DNA from: Lichenostomus cassidix | Lineage: Eukaryota > Chordata > Aves > Passeriformes > Meliphagidae | Assembly (NCBI GenBank): GCA_008360975.2 | Contig: CM039184.1 | Coordinates: 40,681,797 to 40,745,796, forward strand | Reading direction: 5' to 3' | DNA: 64,000 bases | Notes under the pieces: model-generated | Database searches by the model: none | Seen by the model: only the letters and a program-made list of their open reading frames with translations | What the model was told of the DNA's origin: nothing | Program-made: the position numbers and the translations under genes | Part shown: piece by piece, positions 1 through 12,728 of the stretch | Layout of the letters: every line of letters begins with the position of its first letter | How positions within the stretch are numbered: the stretch's first letter is position 1

Positions 1-3000
1 CAAGCTCCAATAAGAGAAACTACAGCTAGACGTAAGAAAAGTATTTTTTCAAGGACAGTTGTTAAACACCTACATAGAAGCAAGTCCAAGAAAGAGGTGT
101 TGTGCCTAGTCATGCCAGGCCATTAGAACCTCATGAGAGTCACTGAAAAACTTGATCAGCTTTGCAGTTTGCTCTGCTTTGATGAGTTTTAACTAGAACT
201 CCAGGGGCTCCTTCCAACCTAAACTATTAAATAAATTTACTAAGGAAACCCTACTTTCAAGTCAGGAATTCTTACTGAGGCCAAGTGTGAGGTGCTAGGT
301 ATGTGATTTCCTTTTAAACGTAAGAGGACCAAATTTTCACATAAACTGTTAAGACCTTGAAGTTAAATGGAAAGCACTTGAAGTAATAATTGTGAGTGCA
401 GTTTTAAAGACCCATACAGAAAAATATGGTTTAGCAAGTCTGAAAACAAAACACCTGAAGAACTTGTGTTATTCTAACATAACATGTAGCATAAAATAAA
501 ACTAGCTATTGAACACTTCACAATGAAATGATAAGATTTGATTCAAATGAAACATGCTAATACTATCTCTTAAGAAAGAGCTGCACAATTAAGAGGCACA
601 ACACAGAAAAGCTTGACATTAACAGACTATAATGTGATCTTTGAAACAAAATGCTCCGGGAACTAAATAAACTTCACTCATTTTGCAAAGATATGCATGG
701 GCTGTGTTGCACAGCTGCCTTCTGCCCACAGATCCCACTGAGAGCAATGTACACTGGTTATACAGAGAACAAAGCAGCCCATGATTATTTTGAGGAAGCA
801 CTTCAAATTTATTAATAATCTGGCAGGTGAAACCTAAATTTTCATAGGGATGCATTGATTGCTACTGAGTTACAGAGGAGGTAGGTGCCATTGACAAAAC
901 ATACTCAATATGCAATATTTAAACACCATGTTCCTTTAGACCGCTTTAATAGCATTTTATATTTACTGATTCTGTGGAGTTTAAAATCTACTCCTCTCCT
1001 ATAATTACATTATTATAAACACTGACATGTTTATAATAATTTTCATAAATAAACATTTGTATTATCCAGAGATAATATACTTCATTCCAGTTCTAACTGT
1101 CTCCATAGAGCAGTGTGATCACAAGCAAAAATGCACATTTAGTAAACGCAGATTATTCTGTGCTTCATTTCCAAAGTATCATATCCATATAAATTTTGCA
1201 TAAAGCAAGATTAAATATTCTACGACAGCAAAGCAATAGGTAAAATGCTGCAATTAGCTGTACAGCATCTGAAGTACTACCTTCAGTGAAAAAAACTGAT
1301 AGACACAGCAATGACCGCAAGTGGCTATAGCTAAAAACAGGACCCTTTCTTTCTGTTTTTCCCCCAAAAATCAATTCAATAGTTCATTTATTGCTACTTA
1401 CAGCCGGTGAATACCTTTTCTGTTTCAGTACATAGGCACATTGATTTGTGTTTTTCAGTTATTTAATTTCTGTATACTTATTTTATTTTTAATCATAATT
1501 CTTCTTAATGTGACACTAGTAATTTCTAACATCATGTCAAACACCACTTCTGTAGGCCTGGAATTTGTTTGTCCTTGCTTTGCCTCATGCATTTGGCATT
1601 TAGATGCATGCAAAATTCTAATAGCCTCTACGCCTACTATTGCTTTATTTTTCAAAAAAGCTATTTAACTGATGTCCTGAAAGAGTAAAATGCTCTACAG
1701 ATGTTAATGGCCCAACGCCAAAAAATATTTTCCAGTTTAAAGTCAGATTCAATGCACTGCTTTTATACAATAAGATTTTAATTTCTTGTGCCCCTCCCCA
1801 ATTTCCTGCAAATGTCATTTCCTTTTTCAAATTAAATGTAAAATTCCTTACTCTGCTGTTAATCAAGGTCTGTTAAATTGTTTACTGTATATCCAGTGTT
1901 TATGTCAATTACTTTGTAAGCTAAAAGCTCTCTATGGCTTATTGTTGTTCCTCATGTATGCACTCAGAATTTCTTTTGCCTGTCACTCCATTTTAGCTGT
2001 TTATTCAGCTCTTAGAAGAATGCAACACCACATCAACATTTAAACTTTAATCATCAGTATTGAAGCAATGACTAATGGAATTTACACACTGGCAGCCATA
2101 AATAACACCTTCAGTTTTGATTTTGCATCATTTTTAACCCCCTAAATTAAGCCTGTTCTGAAATGCATCATTTGAGTGATAGTCCTGAAGGTTATTGTAA
2201 CAGCTTAGTCCATTTGGGTGGGCCAGGAGTTATGGGGGAGATAAGAGAATCAATTAAAATCAGGATCATGCACCAACAGTTGCAGAGTTTGAACTAATCC
2301 ACACTCCTCAATCTACACACCACAGTAACATGAGATTCCAACAGCAACGGTGTAACACAAGGAGGGCAAAGGAAGACAACGCAAAGGAAGCCTTTGTGCT
2401 TGTTTGTAACAAAAAACCACAATCTCTGATCCTGCCAAGCCTGAGAGAGGAAGGGAAAGATATGAAAAACAATCATAGAAAAAGCAATCACAGAAATGAC
2501 AAACTTGAGACTACTACTCCAAATCTTCTGGAGGAGAGTGCTGTGGTAAATGTTTACAATGTTCACTTAGCTTTATCAAATGCTAAAATAACAAATTCAT
2601 TTAAAGAACTTGAACAAAAGGTACACTGTGTACTTCTAAGAACTAAATGAATCACTTAACTCAGAGGAAGAGAAGGGGTGAGGGTTAAAGTAATTATCTG
2701 ACCTTCCAGTTCTTAGTTATTCTAAAAGACAAGGAAGATTATGGTTCAACTGTGACAGCTCAGGATGTCTGCATAAACTCAGCTATGCAAGCAGCAGCAC
2801 TGGATAGGCTATCTCCAGTCATCAAGGCCACATATTACGCCTTTTACTAGGCCCCAGGCTACCCCAACACAGAGCATGATGGCCTTTTTGACTGCATTTT
2901 TGGGAGGAAAGGAAGTGTGTATGGAAAAGCCTCTTGCTGTCTTTTTGACTTTTAGCTGAACTTGTGTTTCTACATTTTTTGTCCTAAGTAATTCCTACCT

Positions 3001-4499
3001 TCTATCCAACATTCTGTAATCAGCAGAAGTGAATCTGTTCAATATTTTTACTACAAGTAGGCAAATTTAATAAATTTACAGCAGAATTCTCCAAAACCTT
3101 TATGGTGGTTATCAGCACCAGAAGCAATGGCACCACAGCTATGATTGCAGCAAGCTCCTACTGAAAAACATGTTGATGTCTTTGAAGATTCATGGTCTAG
3201 AAAATCACTCACAATTTTCACCTTAAAAAGAAAAGGCATTCCTCAAAGGAAACTGTTATGCTTGGCAACCTTCTACTATCAAATTTAGTCTACTTGACCT
3301 ATCAAGCCTCCAGACATGCAGTCAGCTCAATGAAGACTCTGTTTAAAATCTTCAGAATTGACAACATCTTTTCCTGTGGCCAAAAGCAGAAGACAACATA
3401 GAAGACATTAGAAAAGATAAAAGAAAAACATGTACTGCACAGAAACTGAACAAGAAGAAATTGTATTTGTAACACAGATCTCCACGTACAGAAACATCAG
3501 CAACCCACTTATTGCTCTTTGAGTGCCTGAGGGGTAGGTCAATGATAGGTAATACACACACATCCAAGTCCAAGAGTCTTTAATAGGTAAATAAAGTCAT
3601 TCCTTCCTATTTGGATGAAAAGTGAAACTCCTCTATGATCATGGCTCTATTCACACTAACCTCAGCTAAACTGTACTTTCAAAGATATTCAGATTCTGGG
3701 CTGGGGAAAGAAACTAGATGGTAAAAATAGGAGAGATATACATCATAAACTACTTTACTATGAATTTTTTCCAGTACTGTCACAGAAGGCTTCTGCAACT
3801 TAAAGTGAACTTATTAGTCCAACTACAAAGAATTGCCACCATTACAGAGCCTTAATAAAAAGCTAATTTTAGAAAATTGGTTTGTCTGAGGTTGCTGCTT
3901 TTTGGAGATTGTTTAGCAATCTCTACTTCCACTAAATCTAAAAAAAAAAAAAAGTATTTGGGAAGATACAAAGAGATGTTATGATCTTAACCTTGTTTCT
4001 ATATGTACACTACGCAGAAGCATCATCTCAGTTTCATGAAACATTACTTGGATGTTGTACAACTGGTCATCCACAGATCTTGCAGGGGGAAGGGAACCAC
4101 AAAATTTTACAATGGTTATCTTCAAATTTCAAGTACAGTAATCAATTTATTTAGTGATTTTCAGGGAGCTGGGTAAAGACAAGTTATTCAGATAAGTAGT
4201 ATTAATCCTTTTCTTGTGAGAAAATTTTGGATGTAGCGGTTTATTTTCTGTTTTCATTTATTTAGCTGCAGCAACATGATACAGACTACAGCATAGTAAC
4301 CACAACCTTCCACCTAAACCACCAACCAACATGGCTCTGTGAATATCAGAATTCACTTCTATTTTAGACAAAGTCCCTAATTTAGATAAACCATGTTCAT
4401 TGTCCAGGATGAAAAAAATTGTAAGAAGAAAATGCAACACCTTCCCCGCCCTCCAGCTACACACTCTTTCTGTAAGTGCTTCATTAGAAAGTTCATTAC
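1..4499 (-). other. FAT1: FAT1 intron 7, 5' part (4.5 kb seen)
   Basis: This is the intron downstream of exon 7, beginning with donor GTAATG. The next expected FAT1 residues are not encoded anywhere in it, so it continues past the left edge. It contains a short CR1 fragment at 170-230 and a 14-base A run at 3940-3953. The short open frames here are not protein-like. Confidence 0.88.
170..230 (+). mobile_element. CR1 LINE 3' end fragment
   Basis: TGCTCTGCTTTGATGAG followed by AACTAGAACTCCAGGGGCTCC and TTCCAACCTAAACTATT matches the last 60 or so bases of a common CR1 3' end, with small deletions. It lies in FAT1 intron 7. Confidence 0.75.
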
Positions 4500-4639
4500 C
4501 TGAGTGCTGATAGATCTGGTTCCATCTGTTGCTTCTACTGTCAAGTTGTAATTTGATTTCTGTTCTGCATCAAGAGGTCTCGCAACAATGATAGTTCCTG
4601 TGCCCTTGTCCACATCAAATCGACTGTCATAGTTGCCAC
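4500..4639 (-). CDS. FAT1: FAT1 exon 7: central part of cadherin repeat 12
   Basis: This 140-base exon has acceptor TTCCTGAACAAG and donor CAG|GTAATG. Two bases complete the glycine from exon 6, then come 46 codons (residues 1397-1442), ending in phase 0. It encodes [18 protein letters not shown], the [20 protein letters not shown] segment with the LDxE-type signature and one sequon (NLT), and ends SISTQ. In human FAT1 the next residues are VFIKVIDTNDHRPQF. No such coding sequence appears further left, so exon 8 is outside the window. The acceptor AG follows AAC and not a pyrimidine, so it is weaker than the others, but the frame and homology fix it. Confidence 0.94.
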
Positions 4640-7600
4640 CTTGTTCAGGAAATTGTGAGAGGGAGAAGTTAATAAAACGCATCATTGCTTCATTGTTTTA
4701 ATGGATGATCATGTTCTGTCTTCCGATGCTTAATGGAGGTGGAAGTATATATACATATACTTATACATACATTTAGTTTAAACACTTTGAGTTTTTTTCC
4801 TGGTAATGTGATATGCTGCTACTAATAGATATCTAAAAGTGAGTAGTTTTGGACAAAGCTGATTTGTCTGGCTCATGGAAAGTCAGCAGGTACATTCTTA
4901 TTAGCAAGATTCTCGACTTTAAAAAAAAGAAAATCCATGGAATTTAATGATTCAAAATAGCTAGAAATTGAGAATTACTGGGTCAAATATAATAGTTCAT
5001 TTTGGGCAGACTGTCGGCTAATAAGTGAAAAACATACTTTTAATCAAAATACATTAAAATCCCAAATCAGACATGGAGTCAAATGTTTGTCTCTTGAAGC
5101 AGAGTACATATTATTAAATTTGTATATGACTATAGATAAGGCTGAAAAAGCTGCAGTACCTCCAAAGGATTCTCATCTCAATGTTGAGTATCTAAAGAAT
5201 TCACTATCTCAGTCCTACTGAGATAGGCAGGATTCAGATGATGAGTGTTAAATGTTTAAATGCCCAATGTTTAAATATGGCCAAGTTCCTTCTCTGAAGC
5301 AAATTATCTTAATTTCCCTTGTGAAACTTTCAAATTACTCTTTGAAATACAGTTAAATAACTGTGTAGATCAATAGCTACACTCAGTTGCTTAAACATTT
5401 AATTGATCATCATCCTGCCACCCAGAGCAGACTGTCCCGAGAATACAATGTCCATTAAGTCCAAATACTATTAGCAATGATAAATATTGCCATTTAGCTA
5501 CAATTGCTTTAGACCTCTCAATAAACTGCCTAAAATGGAAGAATCAATTTTTATTTTGGTCAAGCCAGTGCTTGATATGGCAAACCAATTTCTCCTAATT
5601 ATGGCCATGTGTTTTTCTAATTATGTTTTACAAGGATAGCAGATAGCATTCAGATAGCATCTGAGTGCCTTTTTTCTTTAACAAGATTATACATGCTAAG
5701 CTTTGCAAATCACTAAATGCCTTTTATGAAAAGCCAAGGTTAGAAGTGAGAGGGTGAAGTTCCAAAGGTTGCAAATTTGAACTTAGTCCAAGAAAAAAAC
5801 AGTAAATACTGAAATGGACCCCCATTCACATGTGAAAAGGATTTCACCTTTAGAAGGTTCCACTGCATGACAAACATACCAGTTTAGGAAAGATGGGCTG
5901 GATTCTGCTTCACTGGATTTGAGATACTGGGTAATGACCAACATCATGTAATTTTTCCAGTTTAATTGAAAACCAACTCCTTTTACTGGCCCAGCAGCAG
6001 TTTCTGAATCACTCAAATGGATAGGAACTGGACAGCATGCAAGGCAGCAGCTTTTTTCTTTTCTTAACAGATGTACATAATTTTTTTACATGGGCTTTGT
6101 GCAGTCTGTCAGCTTTGGAAGGTGAATCTAGCTTTTCCTTTTATAGCTGGCAGGCAAAACCATTTTCTCTGATGTCTCAATGAAGTCCTCTACATTTTAA
6201 GGGAGGAGTAAAGTGAATGGGCATGAATCACTACAATCAGTTTTCCTGACACAAGGACAAGCTCTCTAATCAACTTTTTTCCCTTCCTTATCAAGAAAAT
6301 CACAAGGACCTTGCCTAAATTTGTAGTACTAATGATATCTGGTGATCCAGTGAAGCAGAACTCAACCCAAACTTCTGCATCTAGTACACTGAAAGTGTAA
6401 CAGCAACAGTTTTGGCCAAAGCCAAAACTGGGTGCTCAGAATTGATGCTGTATAAATGTAATGATGACAAAACAAAACAAAAACGAACCTGTCACAAATG
6501 CAACCGTGAGCACTTTGATTTCCGAAGGGTTAATAAAATAAATAGTTTATAAATGTACGCTTTCATTTCAGATCTCATAATCTGGTAATAAATTATGTGA
6601 TCTCAGCAGATACCTTCTGCTGTACAGTTCAGGTCACAAGCCATCTGTAAGATGTAAAATACTTCACTAGCAAGCTTGTCTCCTGGCTCAGCCAAAAAGA
6701 AAGAAAGCATGGAAAGCAAGCACAGAACACAAAGGAAAGCTGTCAATCAAATTCATTCATGCTATTAGAAACAGTAAAAGAGGGTAGTAAAGTGACCACC
6801 TGTAAGAATAGCCCTTAAACTTCACATGATCACATATCAAACTTTCCAAAACACTTTTGCTAAGAAAAATAAAATGTTTTTTTTTTTTTTTTACATTTGG
6901 ACAAGTTATGTTCTTTCCCCATGGAGTTTTCTGAATATGTCTTTCTAAAAAGAGCAGGAAAAGATAACTCATTTTATGCATTAGGCATACAATAAAAATA
7001 TGTAAATGTCCAAACTGTGCTGCATACTTAGAAGTAGCAGATCAAAATAATACTATCAGTCAGAATTCTGCTCATATGTACACACTGTTCAGAGTGCATA
7101 GCAGTTGAAGCACACTAAGAAAAACAATAGAAAAGTACATCCCCCATCTAATTAGCAAATTTTGCTAATAAAAGGCCCCAGAAAACATCACTGCTGTACT
7201 GTGTTCAAACTCCCCATACCTCTGAGGCTTTTTTAATCTACTCTCTTTCATGTCCATGAACTGCTCACCTTTTTTTGGCAATGTCACTTTCTTAACCTGT
7301 CCTTTAATAGACTCATTTTGGCCTACAGATATTTCTGTTTGCTGTTGACTGGCTAACCAGAATTCGAATTGGAGTACATAAAACCTTCTCATTTTTCCTG
7401 CTCACTTATTTTTGTACTTTCTGCTTTTCTACTCCTGTATCTGTGTTTGAGTGAACAGTGAAAGAGCAACCTCAGTTCCAAAATACCTCTAATACAGAAG
7501 TTGGCACCTATGAGAATGCAAGAAAGCATCCTCAACTTTTTAATCCCTCTACACAATTGTACAGATCTGTAACCCCTAGATTTGTCTAATCAAAACCAGT

Positions 7601-8846
7601 TTTTATTCAACTATAACCTATTTTGACAGGAACCTTTTTTTTTCAAGGAAACATTAGGAGAAACGATTAAAAATTCTATATAAGTATTTAATGCATTAGC
7701 AATGATTATCAATATCATCACAGGTTGTTCATGAACAAAGCATGATTTTAGGAAACAATTGCATCTGTTTCCATGTGCCTGAAAAGTTTTTAAAAACACC
7801 CTCCAGTATTCAGCATTTATATATTCTTGCTATATGTGTCAGTTTCATAAACTTTATTTTTAACTGTTGCTGTTCTCAGTATGCCTCAGGAAACATATGC
7901 CAGCAAAACAGATGTTTAAAATACTTAAATTACTGAAAAGTAACTTAAAATATGCTCTCCCCATCAACTTAACACCATAATCGTGGCTAAAATTTTCAGT
8001 AGTAACCAAGATGAAAAAGATCCTTCTCTCTCTTGTGAATGCAGTGGGAAATCACAGTCTGATAGACAGAAAGAGTTCACTTAAGACTGGAAGCAGTGTA
8101 TTACAAGGCACATTTCCTGAAACAAAGCAATACCATTCTCCTTGAGTCTAAAGCACTTAAGACATGACAGAACTTGGTTTTAGCTTCAGCCATGCAGTGA
8201 ACACTCTGCTTATTACCGGTGCTTGAAAGTCTAGTGACTTAGTCTAAATTTCAAAAAAGTACTATTAATTTTGTTACCATGACGTCAACATATAGTCATA
8301 TTACTGGTTGGAAATCCCCTCTCACTGGTAGAGGCTAATATATAATTTAGTAGAAAGAATATGTACAGGAAGAAGATTGCTGGGTTAGGAACATTGCAAG
8401 CTTTCCTTTTAGTACTGAATCAAAGGACAGCAAACTGAGAAGCAGCACAGAGGAGAAGAAATCAATGTGAACAGCATAATCTCTCTTTGAGTGTACTATG
8501 CTGATTTGCAGAAAACTAGCGTTTTATTTCCTTTCCTATCATAGAGTCTGAGATTAACTTCATTAGTTTTAATTTCAATGACACAATATTCGTAAGTCAT
8601 TTTTAAAACCTCAACACAGTAGATGTTTTGCAACTCAGTTTTAATCTTTGATACAGTGGCATTGATAAAAACTAATGAATTTTGACTTAAAATTAAATAA
8701 AGGGAAAAATCTGCACCTGCATTTAAAGAATGCCAAAACCTTGCACTGTTTAGAAGAGTGATTAAAACCAAGCTGCAATGAGCCCCCCAGTATCTCAGAC
8801 TCCATGCATTTGTTTCTAATAATAAAGGCCCTTAAGGCATCCTTAC
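4640..8846 (-). other. FAT1: FAT1 intron 6 (4.2 kb)
   Basis: This intron lies between donor GTAAGG at 8846 and the acceptor at 4640. It holds a 16-base T run at 6877-6892 and a perfect 10-base inverted repeat at 6407-6430. Otherwise it is AT-rich sequence in which I recognise no repeat or coding exon. Confidence 0.92.
6407..6430. repeat. Perfect 10-base inverted repeat
   Basis: CAGTTTTGGC at 6407-6416 and GCCAAAACTG at 6421-6430 flank CAAA. It lies in intron 6. Confidence 0.85.
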
Positions 8847-9057
8847 CCGTTATGTCAAACCAAAGTGGTGTTCCAAGAGGTTCAACAGCTATTACACCAA
8901 TCATGTGAGCAACTGGGTCACTTTCCATCACCGTAAAAGAAAAAAATGATTCCTCAAAATAAATAGGCTCTGTGGGTGGGATGGGCTTTGGAATCCATTC
9001 TATGTGAAGCCGTGTAGTCGAAGATTTTTGTGGACGACCATTATCTACAGCTTTAAT
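8847..9057 (-). CDS. FAT1: FAT1 exon 6: end of cadherin repeat 11, start of repeat 12
   Basis: This 211-base exon has acceptor TGTCTGTTTCACAG and donor ACGG|GTAAGG. It encodes 70 codons (residues 1326-1395) plus the first base of a glycine completed in exon 7. It starts with [21 protein letters not shown], the closing strand of repeat 11. Unlike canonical repeats it lacks a DxNDN linker here: the boundary reads [17 protein letters not shown], as in human FAT1. [20 protein letters not shown] then opens repeat 12, ending at LWFDITG. The missing calcium linker suggests a flexible calcium-free joint between repeats 11 and 12, which is an inference from the motif. Confidence 0.95.
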
Positions 9058-9565
9058 CTGTGAAACAGACACATCTTTTAGGCTACAGGATCACATAACT
9101 CATTATGTCACAGAAACAGAAAGCAGTAATAAGCTCCAAGCATGTTTGCTCGTGTGAGATATTTCCAAAAAGGTTAAGTGTCTCTCAAAGTGCCACTTGC
9201 CCTTCATTATCTGGGCAGCAAATGGAGAAAAAGTATGCAGCAACTGATAGCAGCACAAACTGTTACCATAAATTCACTCTTATTTTCCTTTCTTCCTGAA
9301 GGTGAGTCAAACTGATTGTTTATGTTCCTCATCACATACATTATCTGTCAAGTTCTGGAAAAGAACAGCAGTTCTTGATATACAATACCAAAAATCTGCA
9401 ATCATTCTCTAATAAAAACCAAACAAACCCACAAAACAATACTTCTGGATTTGTTGAAGCTTTCTTCCTTCAGATACTGCATCACTCACCTGCCAGCTAC
9501 TGAATAAGAAACGAAGAGATAAAAGAACATTTTACATATTTATGATATACAAGACTTTCACTTAC
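9058..9565 (-). other. FAT1: FAT1 intron 5 (508 bases)
   Basis: This is the shortest intron in the window, with donor GTAAGT at 9565 and acceptor TTTCACAG ending at 9058. Nothing beyond splice signals is recognised. Confidence 0.93.
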
Positions 9566-9895
9566 TGAAAGGATATCGTAATCCCTCGCTGCAGAAAATT
9601 TCTTTGATGAAACCACTCCAGTTTTTGGTTCAATAAAGAATTTGCCATGTTCATCACCATCTTCAATGCTGTAAGAGATCTCTGCATTGGGGCCTTCATC
9701 TTTATCTGCAGCAATAACTCGATAGATCGGCTCTCTCCTAGCAGCTCTCTCTCGCTCTGGCTTTCCACGCTCTGGAAGCCGAATTTTGTAGAACTTTTGC
9801 AAGAATTGAGGCTTGTTGTCATTCTCATCTAAGACCTTCACAATCACCCTTGCAATTGTTGATTTTGCAGGAGTACCGTTGTCTGTTACTGTTAC
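9566..9895 (-). CDS. FAT1: FAT1 exon 5: end of cadherin repeat 10 and most of repeat 11
   Basis: This 330-base exon has exactly 110 codons, phase 0 at both ends (residues 1216-1325). The acceptor reads TTTTTAATAAACCAG and the donor is TCA|GTAAGT. It opens with [20 protein letters not shown] and the linker DENDNKPQF (1238-1246), which closes repeat 10. Repeat 11 contains a charged, proline- and arginine-rich insertion (about 1256-1271: [16 protein letters not shown]) before [29 protein letters not shown] and DYDILS then follow. The insertion also exists in human FAT1, so it is a family feature and not a local error. Because the exon is a multiple of three in phase 0, skipping it would keep the frame but would delete most of repeat 11. 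Confidence 0.96.
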
Positions 9896-12728
9896 CTGGT
9901 TTATTAAAAACGGTAAAGTTAGAGCTCAAACGTGGTCCTTCCAACAACGCTCCTCCCTAAATGAGATTTTCCTACAACTGCCTGAACAACTGTAAAGGTA
10001 TCCCCTAACTTCAGTTAAAGAAATAGCCCAAAGCTATTAGCTGAGTATTTACAAAAGGCACTATGAAAGTATATTCAGCTATTATCTTAACATTTTGACA
10101 CATTAAATGCAACATAAAATGCAAATATTCATGCTCATCTCTAACAGATGGCATGATTTCTACGTATGTGAATATCTGTTCCCTTTAGTACTTGTAATGG
10201 AACACCACCACATACCTTTCAGTTCACAAAAAAACACCAACCAAAACCAATGAGAAAATCAAAGCATATCCCAAATGAAGAATTTACAAGAGGCATGGGA
10301 TAACATGTCCATTAACATAAAATTAACATTACCCTGAGCCAAGCAAAAAACAAAGGCAAATTTTAGAAAAATTCATTTGATTTGAATGCAACATCAGTTC
10401 TGAAGCCATTACTGACATAACAAAGAGAATGCTAAGACATGAGAGAATAACGTGAAGCTAATCTAAAATAACTGCATAAGTGCCAATTGGCACTCAGAAA
10501 ATACTTAAAAATTGGGAATAAAAAATGGGGCATTTTAGGTACTCTTGTGTAAGCAGAAATGAAATAAAAGATCAAATTTAATAGCAAAAAGTAATAAACC
10601 CACCAACCCATCTGGTCAACATTTTAATGCTCAATTAATTAGCCAGATGCTCAGCACCTGGGTCACAATACTGTCCACCATTCTGCGCATTTCTGGGTTT
10701 CTTTCCAACCTATTTTCAGAGTTGTAAATATAAAATTAACACATGGGAAAACTTCTACTTTAGGCTGGGCTGTCTGTTAGTATCGCTCTGTAGTTAAGAG
10801 CTCTTCTGTCAGATATTTCACAGCCTTTTAGTAAAACTTTAACAACCAGTTGGGATTCAAAATGAACAAGTAATGAAGAATTATAAATTACACCAGCAGA
10901 CAATAAACAATGCTCCAAACTAAAGACCAAGGAGCTTAAACTGCTATTTTATACATAATGATGAAAGTAGGAGGATTTATGTACCATTACGTGACATTGT
11001 AATGCTAAAAATAAACTTTCTGAGTTCTGTACATGTTAGCTTAAGGTTATAAAGTTAAGCTTAAATTAGCATGACTGCTAGCAGACAACTGCCCATAACA
11101 TTACACCATGAGTGTGACCTCTGGTGTAAGTTTTGGCCCAGAACAAGTAGTGCACACACAGGTTGCTTAGCTGCAGCCTGAGAATTCGCACAATTCAGAC
11201 ACCATTTTCAACAGGCAACTTGGATATGGCCACCCTGCTCCAGGGATAAGGTGTAAGCAATCACAGCTATATGTGCCATGTGGCTTCAGGATCAGAAAAC
11301 AATCCACAGCTCATTTTATTTACTGTATAAATATAAAACAAACCCCAGTATAATATGTAGAGAAGTAAAAGTCACGATATACCAATTTTAAAATCAATAT
11401 ACATAGCAGTGATCAAGAAATAAGTCGTAATTGACATGAAGTGCTTTGGGAAACTGACACAACCAGATTTAATGAGGCAATATGGAAAGAGAACTATATA
11501 ATGGTTTTAAAATTTACAAGAATACTATGTCCAGTAGTAAATCAGATTTGTCATTTAATTAATTTTGTTACTATTACTTCTAGAAACAGTGTAGAGGAAA
11601 TTCTGAGCATTGCTACTTAGGTACAAATAATTCTTTTCAAAGCTGGTACAGAAATGAAAATAATGATAAAAAAATTGTTCCAACAGCTGCATTAATCCAT
11701 CTTGCAATGCACCAAAGGGATACAAAAGGCTCAGGAAGACTGCACACATACTGCAATTATGCAAAAGGATAGTTTGTGCTATCAGGGAATAAATACATTC
11801 ATCTCCAAGTCTATACAGTCTTTGCATTCCTATTGGAATGCAATGACTGTATAGACTTGGAGAAACCCTTTCCAAGGGTTTCTCAAGTTTTGAGTAAGTC
11901 TACACTTGCTTCTCTGTCTTTCACATTAGTTTGGCCAACTCCCATTGCAGTCTTTTATCTACCATCCAGGACAAGAGGCACAACAAACATTTCAGATAAA
12001 TCTTAGGACATAAGGATCATTGTGGATATTAAGTCTTCACTACACATGATGTACCATGTCATTACACTGCTTGAAACATTGTGAAACTGGACGACTTAAA
12101 GTTGTCTATGTGTTTTCCTTTCATGCTGTTTGACAGAGGATGAGAAAAGCTCTTAAATAAACTCCAGGCAATCAATAAAATGTAGCTAGATAAAAGCATT
12201 ATGTCATGAGTTTCATACTCTTGGACACCAGCTCTACAATGCATGTCTTGCAATGGATGTGATTGGTAAATATGGTATGCAGAAAATAGGGCAACTCACA
12301 TACGTCCTTTTGTATTCTCAATATAATAAAAACATTCTGCACTTCTTTTTCAGAAGGCTATACTCAGCAAAAGTTAGGCTGAAATAGCTATTCCAATAAT
12401 AAAAGAGGAAGATAAAAAAGAGGAATCACACTCTTTTCAACAATCATGCCTTTGTACCATTTGAATGAAAATATTTGTTTTCAGATACAGAAAAAAAAAT
12501 TGCATTCAATCTGTACCTTTACTCTTTTCTTATGAAACAGCCCCAACACTGTTTTTATAAGATAGGTGGTTATCTGCATTGCAACTTAATGAGCATAGAA
12601 GGAAATTACTTCTGATTCCAGTTCTTTAAATTCTTCATATAGTAATCAAGCCTGGCAAACTTAATTCTCTGTAGAAGATCAATGAACTTACAGTCACTGC
12701 TTTTCAGCAAGCTAAATAAATTATTTAC
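9896..12728 (-). other. FAT1: FAT1 intron 4 (2.8 kb)
   Basis: This intron lies between donor GTAAAT and acceptor AACCAG. Its notable content is the double inverted repeat at 11802-11887. The rest is AT-rich sequence without recognised repeats or coding potential. Confidence 0.92.
11802..11887. repeat. Tandem pair of near-perfect hairpins
   Basis: Two inverted repeats overlap head to tail. The first has arms 11802-11830 and 11835-11863, pairing 28 of 29 positions with a 4-base loop (TATT). The second has arms GAGAAACCCTT (11860-11870) and AAGGGTTTCTC (11874-11884), a perfect 11-base match with loop TCC. With one bulged base at 11859 it extends by three more pairs to 11887. Both lie in FAT1 intron 4 and would fold in the pre-mRNA. 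Confidence 0.95.

Noticed and set aside
1..4499. Search for FAT1 exon 8
   Set aside because: The expected continuation of cadherin repeat 12 (IKVIDTNDH type) is not found in any frame, so the exon lies beyond the left edge.
11802..11863. microRNA precursor
   Set aside because: The stem is nearly perfect, but the loop is only 4 bases and no bulge pattern is seen. There is no expression evidence and the sequence is not a known family I recognise.
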